NCBI GenBank assembly: GCA_944739405.2
Contig: OX123196.2
Location: 54,040,196-54,104,195 of the forward strand
Direction of reading: 5' to 3'
Length of the DNA: 64,000 nt
Origin: Euclidia mi
Taxonomy: Eukaryota > Arthropoda > Insecta > Lepidoptera > Erebidae
The translations under genes and the position numbers were made by a program. Positions 1 to 10,472 of the stretch are shown one piece after another; position 1 is the first letter of the stretch, and each line of letters starts with the position of its first letter. The notes below the pieces were generated by a model, which was given only the letters and a program-made list of their open reading frames with translations, searched no databases and was not told the DNA's origin.

Positions 1-735
1 GAAATAAGACCTTAGAACACCCTCAACGTAATTTACAGCGTTCATGTTACCGTTTACAAAAACGAGCTCAGTTCATCTGTTATTCATAATACCCACCAAT
101 ACCATAACGGTTGAGCCGTTGCATAGATGCACTTCCTGAACACACCTCAGTCTTTCAGTATTTCCAGGACGACGGTACACTCTAGTATCAGGCTTGAACC
201 CACATCGAGACTCATCGCAAAATAAAATTTTATCCCATTGTTCCCGGGTCCATGTAATGTGTTCCCTACACCATTCATTTCGACAAGCGCGATTCCCGTG
301 ACGTATCAGTGGGCACTTAATTGACCGTCGCGCTCGTAGGCCATACTCATGCAGTCAATTTCGCACAGTTTGGCAGCTAACAACAACACCACTTGAATTA
401 TGTAGCCTTAAACCTATCTCTCGAGCGGTTAACATCGGCTGGCGTCTTGCAGTCAGTTGTATGTATCGATCTTGCCGTGTGGTTGTACACCTACCTCGAC
501 CTGGGTGCTGCTCAGCAGGATCGCCCGTGTTAGTGTAACGCTGATGAAGACGGCAAATAACGTTCCTGTTGATACCAAAATACCGAGATACCTGAGATTG
601 ACTTCTTCCCGCTTGCAACATGCCTACAGCTCTTTGCATTTCATCTGCGTTCAAATGACGTCGCTCCATCAAAATCCAAATTTGTTCAAAAGTTTAGTTA
701 TTGATTTTGTTGCTTTGTTTGTTAAATCTTCTGTA
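1..735 (-). pseudogene. Tc1-like transposase, N-terminal two thirds (left copy, cut by window)
   Basis: Minus-strand coding begins at 672 with a helix-turn-helix DNA-binding region (motif SQSQVSRYFGINRNVICRLH) and a second paired-like subdomain ending near 358. An in-frame TGA at 355-357 breaks the frame. Beyond it the same frame keeps coding and shows the first catalytic Asp in an FCDES motif, with another TGA at 73-75. The DDE C-terminus lies off the window but is present in the right copy. The element is dead. The likely 5' terminal inverted repeat is near 690-730, by analogy with the right copy. Confidence 0.85.
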
Positions 736-1110
736 CCTATATAAGTATATTAAATTCTTGCAAATAGTAATCGGTACTGCACCTAAATGTTATGTAATTA
801 TGATTTACATTCTGCAAACCATTGTGGCAAACGCGATTCATTTTGGAAATGCTATTGGGCACAAGAAGCCGAAATTAGACATGTATGTTCCTTGAGGACC
901 GTAGCGTTGCACTTAAAAGAGATTACCGGAAATACCTGCGGGATCCGGCATAATCGGTTAAATTAAAAACAAATGTTGGGCGTAGCTGCGCGCATCCTCA
1001 TGAATTGAATTCTCATAATTATAGTCTTGGATGCAACTTGCCTTAGTCATTCCTTGGCCTCATGATCCGAGGCTCGACGCTAGAAGAAATTAACAATTGA
1101 ATACGGGTAA
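736..1110. other. Gene-free AT-rich interval with a short repeat end
   Basis: No coding or RNA gene seen. Around 970-1005 the string acaaatgttgggcgtagctg followed by cgcgcatc resembles the 3' end of a common moth repeat also recognisable at 35640-35860. The same sequence recurs at 57611-57985. Confidence 0.5.
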
Positions 1111-1119
1111 TTTTAAACA

Positions 1120-1310
1120 GAACGCAAACGAGCAAACCCTTGGTGGTAAGCGATTACTACCACCGACCCTTGCAACACCAAAGGAGTAACAAGTGCGTTG
1201 CTCTCTGGATAGAAAAAAAGGTATAGGTAAGGGGGGAGCAAGATGAAGGAGGTGGAAATGGAGATTGGCCTTCGGCACTTTCACTGACCGAATGAAAAGC
1301 AACAGTACAA
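1120..1310 (+). repeat. Moth interspersed repeat 'G' (diverged copy)
   Basis: Contains gcaaacgagcaaacccttgg, then tggtaagcgattactaccac, then gcaacaccaaaggagtaaca, and ends in a purine-rich stretch with ggccttcggcactttcac. The same blocks occur in the same order, less diverged, at 9722-10055. It has no coding capacity, so it is probably a non-autonomous element. I do not assign a family name. It recurs at 57995-58185. Confidence 0.65.
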
Positions 1311-1319
1311 ATATATTTT

Positions 1320-2690
1320 ACGCTTTATTTGACAATGTTTTTTTTCGAACTTAAGTGCTGCTCTTTCAACTTTTGTCGCACCGTCCATTCCACTTCGATA
1401 CAACGTCTGTCTACTTAGTGATTAAACTTTCTGATAGGTTAAAGTGATAGCCAAATGAAATTACCATGTTGTAAAATATGTGAATGAAACATATTTCCTA
1501 ATTCGAAATTAAACAAATAACTCAATTTTGAATTAATTAAGTAGGTAAAATAATAGTAAAACTATTGATGGGCTAAAATTTTCTGTGGGTCGCTCAGGTA
1601 TAAACATTATCTTTAAATAGCAATAGATAAAAGTCTACGCTATAATTTAAAGAAGATTCTATAACTTTCTCAAAATATTGAAGATGTCTTTTTTAATATT
1701 AACTTATTTGGTTGCTAATTTTAGTTCTATATTTCGATTTGCAAGTTCTTTTTTATCAATGTAGCATGAAATTTTACGTTTTTTGAGTAATTAAAGTGTT
1801 AATTTTAATAAATAACTCAAAATTGTACATAATGATAAAACAAAATCCGCCTCAAGGTTGTTTCGTTCCGTTGCATTTTCTGAAAAAGTTTACCGTAGTT
1901 ATATATATTTTATTTACACCATCAGAATCAAGAAATTTAAAGGAACAAAACGCCAAACAACTAAAAAAAAACGCAGATATTTTAATGTGAGAATTTTCGA
2001 TTGAAAATTAGGGATGTTTTTCGATATTAAGCCAAAATAAGGCGTAAAAATAAATATTGAATTCCCATAAATTTTGACGTTATGCGAATGAAGTGTAAAT
2101 ACAAAAGTTGTAGATCTTTTTATTACCTACAACTTTGCCATTGACGTTTTTCCGTAGGCCTTATAGTTTTGCTGGCAATCGAGATAAACCCTTTTTTACC
2201 CTTAAAATCGCAACCCCATCCACTTCCCGACCTCAGATCGCCCGTAATTTATTTTTGCTGTATTCTCTTCCTTCTCTAATGGGTTTCATCCTACTATTAT
2301 TTTACTTCACTTTTGACCGTTTCCTAACGTATCTGCACTGGTCTAATACGTGTATTGTATCTAATGCGCAATTAACTGCAGCCAGTCTAATATACTCGCT
2401 GCGGCCTACGTAGCATTGTACTACGATACTGTCGCTCGTAGCTATATACGTGCTTTGAATTGTTGGTCATAATACGCTACGTACGGCGTAGAATGTGCTA
2501 CGAGTTTAGGTGTTCTACAAACTTATAATAAATAAATGTTTTTAAAAAGGTACTTGGCTTATTGTTTTCTATCTGTGTACGGTGATACAGGATTTGTTTA
2601 CAAAGGGAAACAGTCTATTTCAGAACATAAATTCGGCATTTTTGTCATCTTTTTTACAAGAAATCTTATCATTTTAATGTAAGTATTTAA
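1320..2690. other. Gene-free AT-rich interval
   Basis: Nothing coding is supported. Around 2400-2510 there is a cluster of CTACG/CGTAG words (for example cctacgtagcattgtactac and gctacgtacggcgtag) that could fold into imperfect hairpins. A 2-base A-tract length difference (near 1963-1971) and one substitution (2009) separate it from the right copy at 58197-59567. Confidence 0.5.
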
Positions 2691-3355
2691 TGGCGCTGAT
2701 ACACTTGAGCATTCACCTGTAATGAGCATTCTCACGAATGTTACAAAACAAATGAGTGTGTCTTAGCGAGCATTCTTAAGAACATTTGGGCGAGCCTTAG
2801 AATAAAGATAATACATAGAATTCGCGCTACAATGGCGGTTAAACCCAATATATTTACTTCACTTTGACTTATGATTTTAATCTAGGGAAGATTCTTCGTA
2901 GTTTGTCACTAATTTTAACTTGACTAGTGTTGGGCTTACTCGGACTAAATATCGATAATGTATACAATAGATCCTTAGATTTGGTTTATTCAGAATTAAT
3001 TTCAATAGAATGTTGATAAACTTTCGATATCAATAAAAAAAATTGAACGTAGGAATATACACTTGTGTGATTTATTAAACCTGTTCAAATTAAAATCTGG
3101 ATTTTATTATTTAAAAACGTCATTTGTTTATGTATCTTACTCCTTCTCTAGAAATAACTCATAAGTGAAACTGAAGTAAACATACTGGGTAAAACTGCTG
3201 TTGCAGTGAGATTTCTATATTTTTCTATATTCTACGGACTATTTGAATTTAGAGTGTTCGCTAGAATGATCGTGAAAATGTTTGGTTCGACGAAAAAGAA
3301 AACGGCGAATGCTCGCTGTTCTGTTACAAGTGAATGCTCAGGTGTATCAGCGCCA
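2691..3355. mobile_element. PIF/Harbinger-like MITE, 665 bp
   Basis: The left end reads tggcgctgatacacttgagc followed by attcac; the right end is its reverse complement with few mismatches (gtgaatgctc aggtgtatca gcgcca read 5' to 3' on plus). TAA flanks both ends (2688-2690 and 3356-3358), the 3-bp target typical of PIF/Harbinger. There is no transposase, so it is non-autonomous. A repeated interior block (2843-3040) occurs again, diverged, at 53808-54020. Confidence 0.8.
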
Positions 3356-3368
3356 TAACATAATAAAT

Positions 3369-4194
3369 TGAGACGGAGGATCTCAGGTAGGATGTCGGGG
3401 TTCGAGAGAAACACTGCTAGGCTGAACAGGTTCTTTATTATATCTCACTACCGCTTACATACAGTATGACCGAACTAGGTAAGCACTGGCCTGAGGGCTG
3501 GAGCGTAGACTCCTGCTGCTCTCCGACGCTCGCAGGGTAGCTGCTCGTAGGGTCGCCGATGAGCTGGCCAAGGTGCGCTGCGCAGGCAGCTCTGTGGTCG
3601 AGGTTCAGGCTGAGCGGGGTCTCAGGCTGTGCAGCCGATGTGGGCCGAGCGGTCAGGCTCAAGCGTCCGTTTCCTGGCTGTAGGAGCTCGTAGGCAGGAA
3701 CGGAGGCTTGGGTGGCAGCTGGCTAGTAGCGGCACGGCGCCAGCAGCTCGTGGCTTGTAGCCCGTAGAGAGCAGACAGGTGCAGTGAGCCCGTAGGAAGG
3801 ATCGTGGCCCGTAGGGAGAACTGGAAACAGCATAGAGAATACACAACAACCGGTCAGGAACAGGCGGTCCCTAGATCGGCTGTTATGCTTAGGAGACACA
3901 GATACTACAGACAGAACGTAAAGGCACACAGACAACTAGAATATGCTTACCCCCAGCGGGACAGTAGAAAGAGAAGTAGGATTGTAGTTGTAGTTACTAC
4001 AACCATCAGCGAGACGGTGTGTAGGGCAAGTGATCGACTTAGATCGCGCACCCATCTTATATAGATATAGGCTTATGACTCACAACTGCCTTTAGCCAGT
4101 GAACATGACCATATTTGGTAATATTGCGAACGGCTAAGCTGGCGTTAAGCGCCTGCGAGATATTAGAACGCAATACGTGTAGTATTACGTTACA
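3369..4194 (-). repeat. Gypsy B 3' LTR (826 bp)
   Basis: Read on the minus strand it starts TGTAACGTAATACTACACG (at 4194) and ends ..CCGTCTCA (at 3369), so it has TG...CA ends. The first 220 bp from the low-coordinate end match 13844-14063 almost exactly, which identifies the LTR pair. A TATA-like stretch (minus-strand CTATATAAG) lies near 4050-4060. Just outside the start the minus strand has a short purine run (GAGCGGGG, 4197-4204) that could be the polypurine tract. Confidence 0.85.
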
Positions 4195-4279
4195 ATACCC
4201 CGCTCTGTACAGCAGGATTTTTCGTGTCTAGACAAGAAAAATCCGTCTAACTAAGTCCTCCGAACTTCTGTAGACAGTG

Positions 4280-4684
4280 TGTCGCACGAGTGATTGATTT
4301 CCACGGGGTAGCCGGGATCGATCACTCGCCGAGCAATTAAAGAGAGATAATTAGGTTGACTTACGGGAAATAAATAAAAAATATCACCAGGAAAGTTTAA
4401 ACTCGCGTTTTAATTCCAATTATTCGATGGCTTTAGTTATAAAGAAAAACTGACAATTAAGATTTACAGATGAGACAATTATCCAGGGCGTGGGTGACGT
4501 TGGCACTTCACAGGTCTTCGGATGATCGTAGTACTCAACTCGGTGGTGCTGGCCGGAAGAAAGGGACGAAGCCACGTGTCCGCTGTATTTATAGGGCCGG
4601 CGCGGAGGGGCGCGAGGGAACGGCCCATTGCTGTGCGTCACTCGTAGCGAGGCTCGCGGCGCAGGAGCGCGATGTGACGTCACA
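4280..4684 (-). repeat. Gypsy A 3' LTR (405 bp)
   Basis: Minus strand starts TGTGACGTCACA (palindromic, 4684 down to 4673) and ends ..CTCGTGCGACA at 4280. A TATA box (minus-strand CTATAAATAC) is at 4585-4594. The first twelve bases contain a perfect CRE/ATF site, TGACGTCA (4675-4682). The right half is GC-rich. It matches the 5' LTR closely. Confidence 0.92.
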
Positions 4685-4700
4685 CCACCCCCCCCCCCGT
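4685..4700 (-). promoter_or_regulatory. Gypsy A polypurine tract
   Basis: Immediately upstream of the 3' LTR the minus strand is a run of 11 G followed by TGG. This is the expected place and composition for the plus-strand primer. The right copy of the duplication has 13 G (61565-61577), a homopolymer length difference. Confidence 0.8.
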
Positions 4701-5539
4701 TAGGCCGGGATTTGCCCTAAGGAAAATTCCCTAGCCCAACGGGCGTAGCAGCCCTGAAGATACTCCCTGAAATTAGAGAAAACAAGGGCAAGAGTACCTT
4801 GAACAAGTGACAACCCTATACGCTAATTAGGATACCTAAATAATAATGACCCACGCTTGCATTCTTCACGCGTACAACGGCAGTCTGAATTTGAACATAA
4901 ACATTTATCATTCATAATTCATCACACATACCTACATGTAAATGCCGAGGCCAGTGTAATAGCCTAATATTAAAAATAACAATCTATGGAGAAGCGCTTA
5001 GGGTAATTATTAGGTATTAATGATTTGTAGATATAAGAAACTTGATCTAGCCCTACGACTTATAAATCTTGGGTTCGGCCTTTGCCACTAGATAAGTAAA
5101 CTTTTTGAATATAGTTAGGTATAACAACAGATTTTTCGTAAAGATGAACAAAAATAATACAAGCCGCAGACACGACCGGACCGCTCAATGTCAAAGGAAA
5201 GAAATTAATAAATATTTTGCTCTCATTAATAACTAGAACACGACCAGTAACCACCTTTTGAATGTAAACAATGGTGAGTCATTAGTTAGGCATTTATTTA
5301 TCGGCGCGTCGCTGAGTGAACGCGCGTGCGTCATAACGACAACTAGGTACGATCTGAATGGTAGGTACTATTCGACTGTTCCGAGCTCGCGACGCACGGT
5401 TAATCACCATGATCGTTTATAAAGTACCTATAATAACAATTTGATTATGGAATTTATACAGAATTAAGAATAACAACAGAACTTCAGAACAAGGCACGGC
5501 GAAAAACAATACGCCAATCAAGATGCATTTCAACAAATA

Positions 5540-5640
5540 GATTTGCGGAAAGAAAATACACATGCGAGAATCGAACTTGTATGCTCAGCTAATAGCGACC
5601 TTTTAACCACTGATCAACAGGGTAAAAAAACAATATATTT
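5540..5640 (-). repeat. tRNA-related SINE remnant in gypsy A 3' region
   Basis: The minus strand contains agttcgattctcgcatgtg, a pol III B-box (GTTCGATTC), with gatcagtggttaaaaggtcgc upstream as a decayed A-box. It does not fold into a tRNA that I can complete, so it is a SINE head rather than a gene. The right copy is at 62419-62519. Confidence 0.45.
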
Positions 5641-5865
5641 AGTTTATGGTTAGTATTTTTTAAAACAATGTTCAACATCACATTTGAGTACACAATTAAA
5701 AAATAGTATTGTTTACGAGAAAAAAAATATTTGCTACCCACCACAGAAAATATCAATTTATAGTAGGCACTACTACAAACGGTAATATAAATTAGAAACG
5801 TTCGTTTGAAAAAATTAAACAATGAATAGGTAGAAGGTATTCTTATTGTTGTTTTTATACTTTTA

Positions 5866-7672
5866 TTATTCTTTGTAATTAATCAACTTTAAATCCTTGA
5901 TGTGCCAATCGCCTAAAGGTTTTCCAGCCATGTCGTTAAGTTTGTATACTAGAGGTGATTTTTTTGAGGCAATCTTACATTTAATAAATTTAGGCGCCAA
6001 TTTCTTGCTAAAGTATTTGTCCTTATCACTAAGATGAAACGTTCTGCGCCAAACTATATCACCGACATTGAATTCTGCCTGTTTACGGCGAAGATTATAA
6101 GATGAACAATTTCGTTGGTGGGCCGACAACAGAGCTGAATGTACCTTCTCGAAAATAGAAGATAAATAGCCTAAAATTTCGGCATAGCCGTCCCGTGGTT
6201 CAAGCACCATATCGGAATTAAATTCCTTATCAATATACTGAGAACCACATGTTATGACCTCCCTACCAAAAACAAGGAAATTAGGAGAATAACCAGTAAC
6301 CTCACTAACTGCGCAGTTAAGGGCGAATTTAACTTTAGTGATTAGAGTGTCCCAGATTCGATGATCAGATGCTATGAAAGTTGAAATAGCTGTCATAATG
6401 GTTTTGTTGTAACGTTCAACTGAGTTAACGTGGGGAGTATACAACGGTGTAAAATGCAAATTTGGAATTTTATATTTTGACAACATACTTTTAAAGGTTG
6501 CGCTAATAAATTGTTTACCGTTATCCAAAACAATAGTAGATGGAATTCCATGCACCAAAAATACATTTTCCTCAAGAATTTTTGTTATCACTTCTGCAGT
6601 TGCCCGTTTAATGGGGAAAAGTAAACAATATTTAGAGAAACAACAACTGACCACAAATATAAAAGTGTTTTGTTTCCTGCTGGGAGGCAATGGACCAATC
6701 AAATCAATACTCATCGTCTGAAAGGGCTTTTGACATGATTTGGGTTTTCCCATTAGACCTAAATTTGGGTGATTTTGGTGTTTATGGGTGATACAAGGTT
6801 CACATGAACTGACGAACTTGACAACATCAGTGTACATACCAGGCCAAAAGTAATTAAGTGCGAGACGTTTGTATGTCTTAAAAATACCCAGATGTCCAGC
6901 AGTGGGCGAAGAATGATTCTCCCTTAGAATGTAATTTCTTTGGTCAGACGGAATAACCTCTTTCCATTGAAATTCTCTAGTGAGAGGGTTTAATATTTTT
7001 TTAAAACAATACAATTTATTGTTTATTACTTGATAGTTAACAAAGGAATTCGGAGAACTTAAACAGCCTTTATAGATATTTAAATACCAAGGATCATAAG
7101 TAGAAACTGGTAAATTCTGATTAGAATTAATATCTATATTTATATCATTAGCAATAGCAGAAACGGGTAAAGAGCGAGACAGAAAATCAGGTAAAACGTT
7201 ATCGGAACCCCAACGATGACGTATTTCGAAATTATAGGAAGATAAGCGAACTCCCCATCTGGCTAACCGGCCAGTAGGGTTATTTAAGGTCAAGAACCAT
7301 TTCAAAGCAGCGTGATCTGTGTAAACAATAAACATTTTACCATTTTCAACATAACAACGCCAGTGTTCTATAGCAGATAGAACAGCCAGGGCTTCGCGCT
7401 CTGTGGCACTGTAATTTTTTTCTTGCTTAGTGAGTGATTTGCTATAGTACGCTATGACTCTTTCCTCACCATTTAACCTTTGACAGAGGATCGCGCCAAG
7501 TCCAAAATCGCTAGCATCTGAGTGTATTTCAAAAGGTTGCGAGTAGTCAGGACAAGCCAACACCGAGGAGGAAATCAAACAATTCTTTAGGTTATTAAAC
7601 GCCTCATTAGCCTCTGTCGTCCAACAGAATGGAGGTGCGTTTTTACTTTGAGATGTTAACTTATTTAAGGGT
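5866..7672 (-). CDS. Gypsy A RT end, RNase H and integrase (open frame)
   Basis: An uninterrupted minus-strand frame. RT connection (APPFCWTTEA, about 7600-7672), then RNase H with Asp21 (HSDAS), Glu62 (TERE) and Asp88 (YTDH), counted from the Met at 7578. Integrase follows: an HHCC zinc region with FWPGMYTDV and CEPC; the catalytic core with Asp in SIDLIGP (about 292), Asp in LDNGKQF (about 350) and Glu in NSVERYN, 35 residues after the second Asp (DD35E); and the C-terminal tail ending WHIKDLKLINYKE. All catalytic residues are present. It lacks its own RT and protease, so the frame is a remnant despite being open. Confidence 0.93.
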
Positions 7673-8157
7673 GCAGTTAAATTTGAATTTACCTAATTCC
7701 GAAAAAAGCTTACGGTCGTAATTATAGGAAGTGTTTCCCTCTGCCACTGAGCAATCCGACCGCGAATTACGTCTCGTGATTAATTGTAATTTCGCATATA
7801 AGTCATTAAATTTATTCCACACAGACTCAATTTTTTTAGTATCAAGACTGCCGGTATCCACCCTATTCATTCGATGAAAACAATGGTGCAGCACGGTTTC
7901 GACCTTCTGTTGAAGCTCGGAAGTATAGTTTGCTTCCAACATAGATAAGTGTTTATTTGATCTTAATAGCGACTTTTCCACTTCTGCCACATCCTCCTCT
8001 GGTGGGAAGGGTGAAGATAATATATCCTTGAGGGAGTTTTAACTGAAAGTTTAGCGATTTGTTTGCGGGGATCGTCAGGCTTTGAAACGCCGCGTATTGT
8101 GGTCTCATATTCTAATTCCGCTTTAGTTAATAATGAGAAATTTATAATGTAAGCCAT
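7661..8157 (-). pseudogene. Gypsy A gag, N-terminal part
   Basis: Begins MAYIINFSLLTKAELEYETT at 8157, matching the start of element B gag. A frameshift near 7985 leads to a Leu/Lys-rich segment (MAEVEKSLLRSNKHLSMLEA) likely to be helical or coiled coil. It ends at 7661, directly against RT C-terminal sequence in a different frame. Capsid, zinc knuckle and protease are deleted. Confidence 0.75.
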
Positions 8158-8649
8158 TATTACAAAACAATAATAAAAAATCTAAGTATTTACGCCGGCA
8201 CTAGAAAAAAAAATTAAATATCGCCAGAAAATCGAATACCGTGCTAAAAAAAAGCTGAAGTACACTAAATTATACAATGGTGTGATGATTGGTCAAGGAA
8301 GAAAAAAATTCTTAAAGGTCACTCAAAGGTTGAATCACAATATTTTATCGCGAACCCGTGGCTCGTTAGTTCAACGGCTAAGCGGTTAGAACCGGTTGGC
8401 GGCTCAACACGCTGCCCGCGGTGGAAACGTGATTTTAGACAGACGTTAATTAAATCACCGTTATGTTATTTACACAGTTAAATTGCTTATGGCCAACAAA
8501 ATAGATAGTAACTGTACCTGTACGCAATTCACCACACCAGAATATATGCACACACAGGAGAAAAATATACAAGAGAAAAAGAAATTATTTCACTCACCTG
8601 TAAAGTGCCAACTTACGTTTATAAATTATATATATAATATAATTAAAAA

Positions 8650-8665
8650 TTCTATTGGGCGCCAA
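8650..8665 (-). promoter_or_regulatory. Gypsy A primer-binding site
   Basis: Directly inside the 5' LTR the minus strand reads TTGGCGCCCAATAG. It shares TGGCGCCCAA with element B, so both families use the same, probably tRNA-Lys-like, primer. Confidence 0.75.
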
Positions 8666-9376
8666 TGTCGCACGAGTGATTGATTTCCACGGGGTAGCAG
8701 GGTTTCCAGGGGTTGAATGCGGGCCATCAGTGGGCCGAGTCAGTCAAAAGCGTTAGATGATTTCCTGCATTGTACTTGCATACTAAACCTTTTTTTGTCT
8801 GGACTTTAAAAGATCAAGAAAAGACTAAAGAAATTGAAGTGACAAAAAAAATAATGACTCTGAGTTTGTTTCGGCTTTTCTTCTCAAGAAGTCATTTAGC
8901 TAGGAAAAGCCGGCCTCATCTAGAATAGGGTTTTGACATGTATAAGTGTTGTAAACAACCAAAATGCAGAAATAAATGTGTCTTTATGTCTTTATGTCTT
9001 TAGCCGGGATCGATCACTCGCCGAGCAATTAAAGAGAGATAATTAGGTTGACTTACGGGAAATAAATAAAAAATATCACCAGGAAAGTTTAAACTCGCGT
9101 TATAATTCCAATTATTCGATGGCTTTAGTTATAAAGAAAAACTGACAATTAAGATTTACAGATGAGACAATTATCCAGGGCGTGGTTGACGTTGGCACTT
9201 CACAGGTCTTCGGATGATCGTAGTACTCAACTCGGTGGTGCTGGCCGGAGGAAAGGGACGAAGCCACGTGTCCGCTGTATTTATAGGGCCGGCGCGGAGG
9301 GGCGCGAGGGAACGGCCCATTGCTGTGCGTCACTCGTAGCGAGGCTCGCGGCGCAGGAGCGCGATGTGACGTCACA
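8666..9376 (-). repeat. Gypsy A 5' LTR, interrupted
   Basis: Segments 8666-8698 and 9001-9376 together equal the 3' LTR with only a few substitutions (for example 9186 t for g, 9249 g for a). The 302-bp insert at 8699-9000 splits the R/U5 side. The promoter half with its TATA box and the terminal TGACGTCA (9367-9374) is intact. Confidence 0.92.
8699..9000 (+). mobile_element. 302-bp retroposon inside gypsy A 5' LTR
   Basis: The interruption is flanked by tagc on both sides (8695-8698 and 9001-9004), suggesting a target duplication. It starts agggtttccaggggttgaat and ends with a short repeated tail gtctttatgtctttatgtctt. A repeated 3' tail and no inverted ends suggest a 5'-truncated LINE or SINE. 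I do not recognise the family. Confidence 0.7.
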
Positions 9377-9443
9377 AGTGCTAAGTAGATAGTGACTATG
9401 AAACTCAAACTGCAGGTAGGTACAATGAAAGAATCTAGTTAGG

Positions 9444-9720
9444 TTAGGAATCAGTGTAGTTAATTAGTTTTAAATCTTTAATGTGCCAACTGCCAATAGA
9501 TTTACCCGACGAATCCGCTAATTCGTATACTAGTGGTGACTTTTTAGCAATAATAGTACACTTGGTAAACTTAGGAGCTAGTTTTTTGCCAAATGATTTG
9601 TCGTAGGTTCTTTTCCACACAGTATCACCCACGTTAAACCCAGTCAGTTTACGACGTAAGTTGTATGTGTATGTATATAAAGTACCATTGTTTTGGTGTT
9701 AGTGTGCGACACAAGTATCA
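9444..9720 (-). pseudogene. Gypsy B integrase C-terminus
   Basis: Minus-strand coding contains YNLRRK, then MGDTVWKRTYDKSFGKKL and ends GSWHIKDLKLINYTDS. Element A has the matching segment (NVGDIVWRRTF ... WHIKDLKLINYKE). This is the non-specific DNA-binding tail of a Ty3/gypsy integrase. No chromodomain is visible. Confidence 0.85.
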
Positions 9721-9721
9721 C

Positions 9722-10055
9722 AGGAAGATATTTTTTTTTTTATGGTAATAGGCGGCAAACGAGCAGACGGATTGCCTGATGGTAAGCAATTACCGCCGCC
9801 CATGGACACAAGCAACACCACAGGAGTCACAAGTACGTTGCCGCCCCGTGGGGTTGGGAAAAAGGATAGGATGAGGAGTGGGATCAGGGAGAAGGGATAG
9901 GGGATAGGGCCTCCGGAACTCTCACTCACCAAACAAAACGCAACAGCTTAGGTACCGTTACTTTACGTCGATTTTCTGTGAGAGGGTAGTACTTCCCCGG
10001 TCGAGCCGGCCCATTCATGCTGAAATCAGCAAGGCTCTACTACCTTGAGATATAA
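9722..10055 (+). repeat. Moth interspersed repeat 'G' inside gypsy B integrase
   Basis: Starts with a T-tract then atggtaataggcggcaaacg, then gcctgatggtaagcaattac, cgccgcccatggacacaagc, and ends with acttccccggtcgagccggc and aaggctctactac. A diverged copy is at 1120-1310. It replaces roughly 700 bp of integrase core in element B, so insertion was accompanied or followed by deletion. It is non-coding; I leave its class open. Confidence 0.75.
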
Positions 10056-10064
10056 ATTTAAAAA

Positions 10065-10470
10065 CATCAGCGTGCATACCAGGCCAATAATAACGCTGCG
10101 CTAAACGTTTATACGTTTTAATAAATACCTAAATGACCCGCAGCGAGTTCTGAATGGTATTCTTTAATGGCGGTAGTTCTATCCGAGGTATGTAGGACCT
10201 CTTTCTAATCGAATACTTTACGCAGTGTACATTTCGATACCATATATCTATACAATTTATCATTTTTGATTGAATAATTAGGGAAGGATGTAGGTGAGTT
10301 TTTACAGCCATTGTAGATAGTAATATACCACTGATCCGTGGTTTTAGTAGTGTCTTTATCAGTGTTAGTATCAATAGCTGACACGGTAGCATTAAATTCA
10401 TTAGGCAAGGAATTACTACGAGAGTAATTATTAGATAAAGAAACAGAGTTAATATAGTTCGGTAACAATT
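10065..10470 (-). pseudogene. Gypsy B RNase H-integrase linker and integrase N-terminus
   Basis: Minus-strand coding resembles element A from just after RNase H (LPNYINSVS against LPDFLSR in A) through YNGCKNSPTSFPNYSIKNDKLY, then, after frameshifts, the H-H-C-C zinc region with an FWPGM-like block at about 10065-10095. The integrase catalytic core is absent: the reading stops at moth repeat G. Confidence 0.7.
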
Positions 10471-10472
10471 TA

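Larger units (their letters stand above)
4685..5865 (-). other. Gypsy A 3' non-coding region
   Basis: About 1.2 kb between the integrase stop and the 3' LTR, unusually long for a gypsy element. It holds the SINE remnant at 5540-5640 and AT-rich sequence without credible coding. An envelope-like gene would sit here in an errantivirus, but I see no long frame, signal peptide or membrane segment that would support one. Confidence 0.6.
1..7121. repeat. Left copy of a 7.1-kb near-identical direct repeat
   Basis: Base 1 aligns with 56876 and the match runs to the right end of the window. The offset is 56875 at first, 56877 after an A-tract near 1960, and 56879 after a C-tract near 4690. Differences I could find are T2009/A58886, C5177/T62056, A6176/G63055 and the two 2-base indels. 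Identity is therefore about 99.9%. The repeat reaches both window edges, so its true length is unknown. It could be a recent 56.9-kb-period tandem duplication or two haplotypes placed end to end in the assembly. Confidence 0.97.
4280..9376 (-). mobile_element. Ty3/gypsy element A, internally deleted, with both LTRs
   Basis: LTRs lie at 4280-4684 and 8666-9376 (the latter interrupted by a 302-bp insert). AGTG is duplicated at 4276-4279 and 9377-9380, a 4-bp target duplication that proves insertion into element B. Primer site, polypurine tract, gag N-terminus, the end of RT, RNase H and complete integrase remain; capsid, nucleocapsid, protease and most of RT are gone, with the junction near 7672. 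It could move only with proteins supplied by a full-length relative. Confidence 0.92.

Noticed and set aside
3438..4064. Several 60-87-codon frames on both strands
   Set aside because: All lie inside the gypsy B LTR, which is GC-rich and regulatory; none has a domain.
4420..4703. 77-87-codon frames on both strands, repeated at 9112-9408 and 61297-61613
   Set aside because: They are inside the gypsy A LTR; repetition reflects LTR copies, not conserved protein.
5589..5822. 77-codon hydrophobic minus frame as an env-like gene of gypsy A
   Set aside because: Too short, AT-driven, no signal peptide plus fusion or transmembrane layout, and a SINE remnant overlaps the region.
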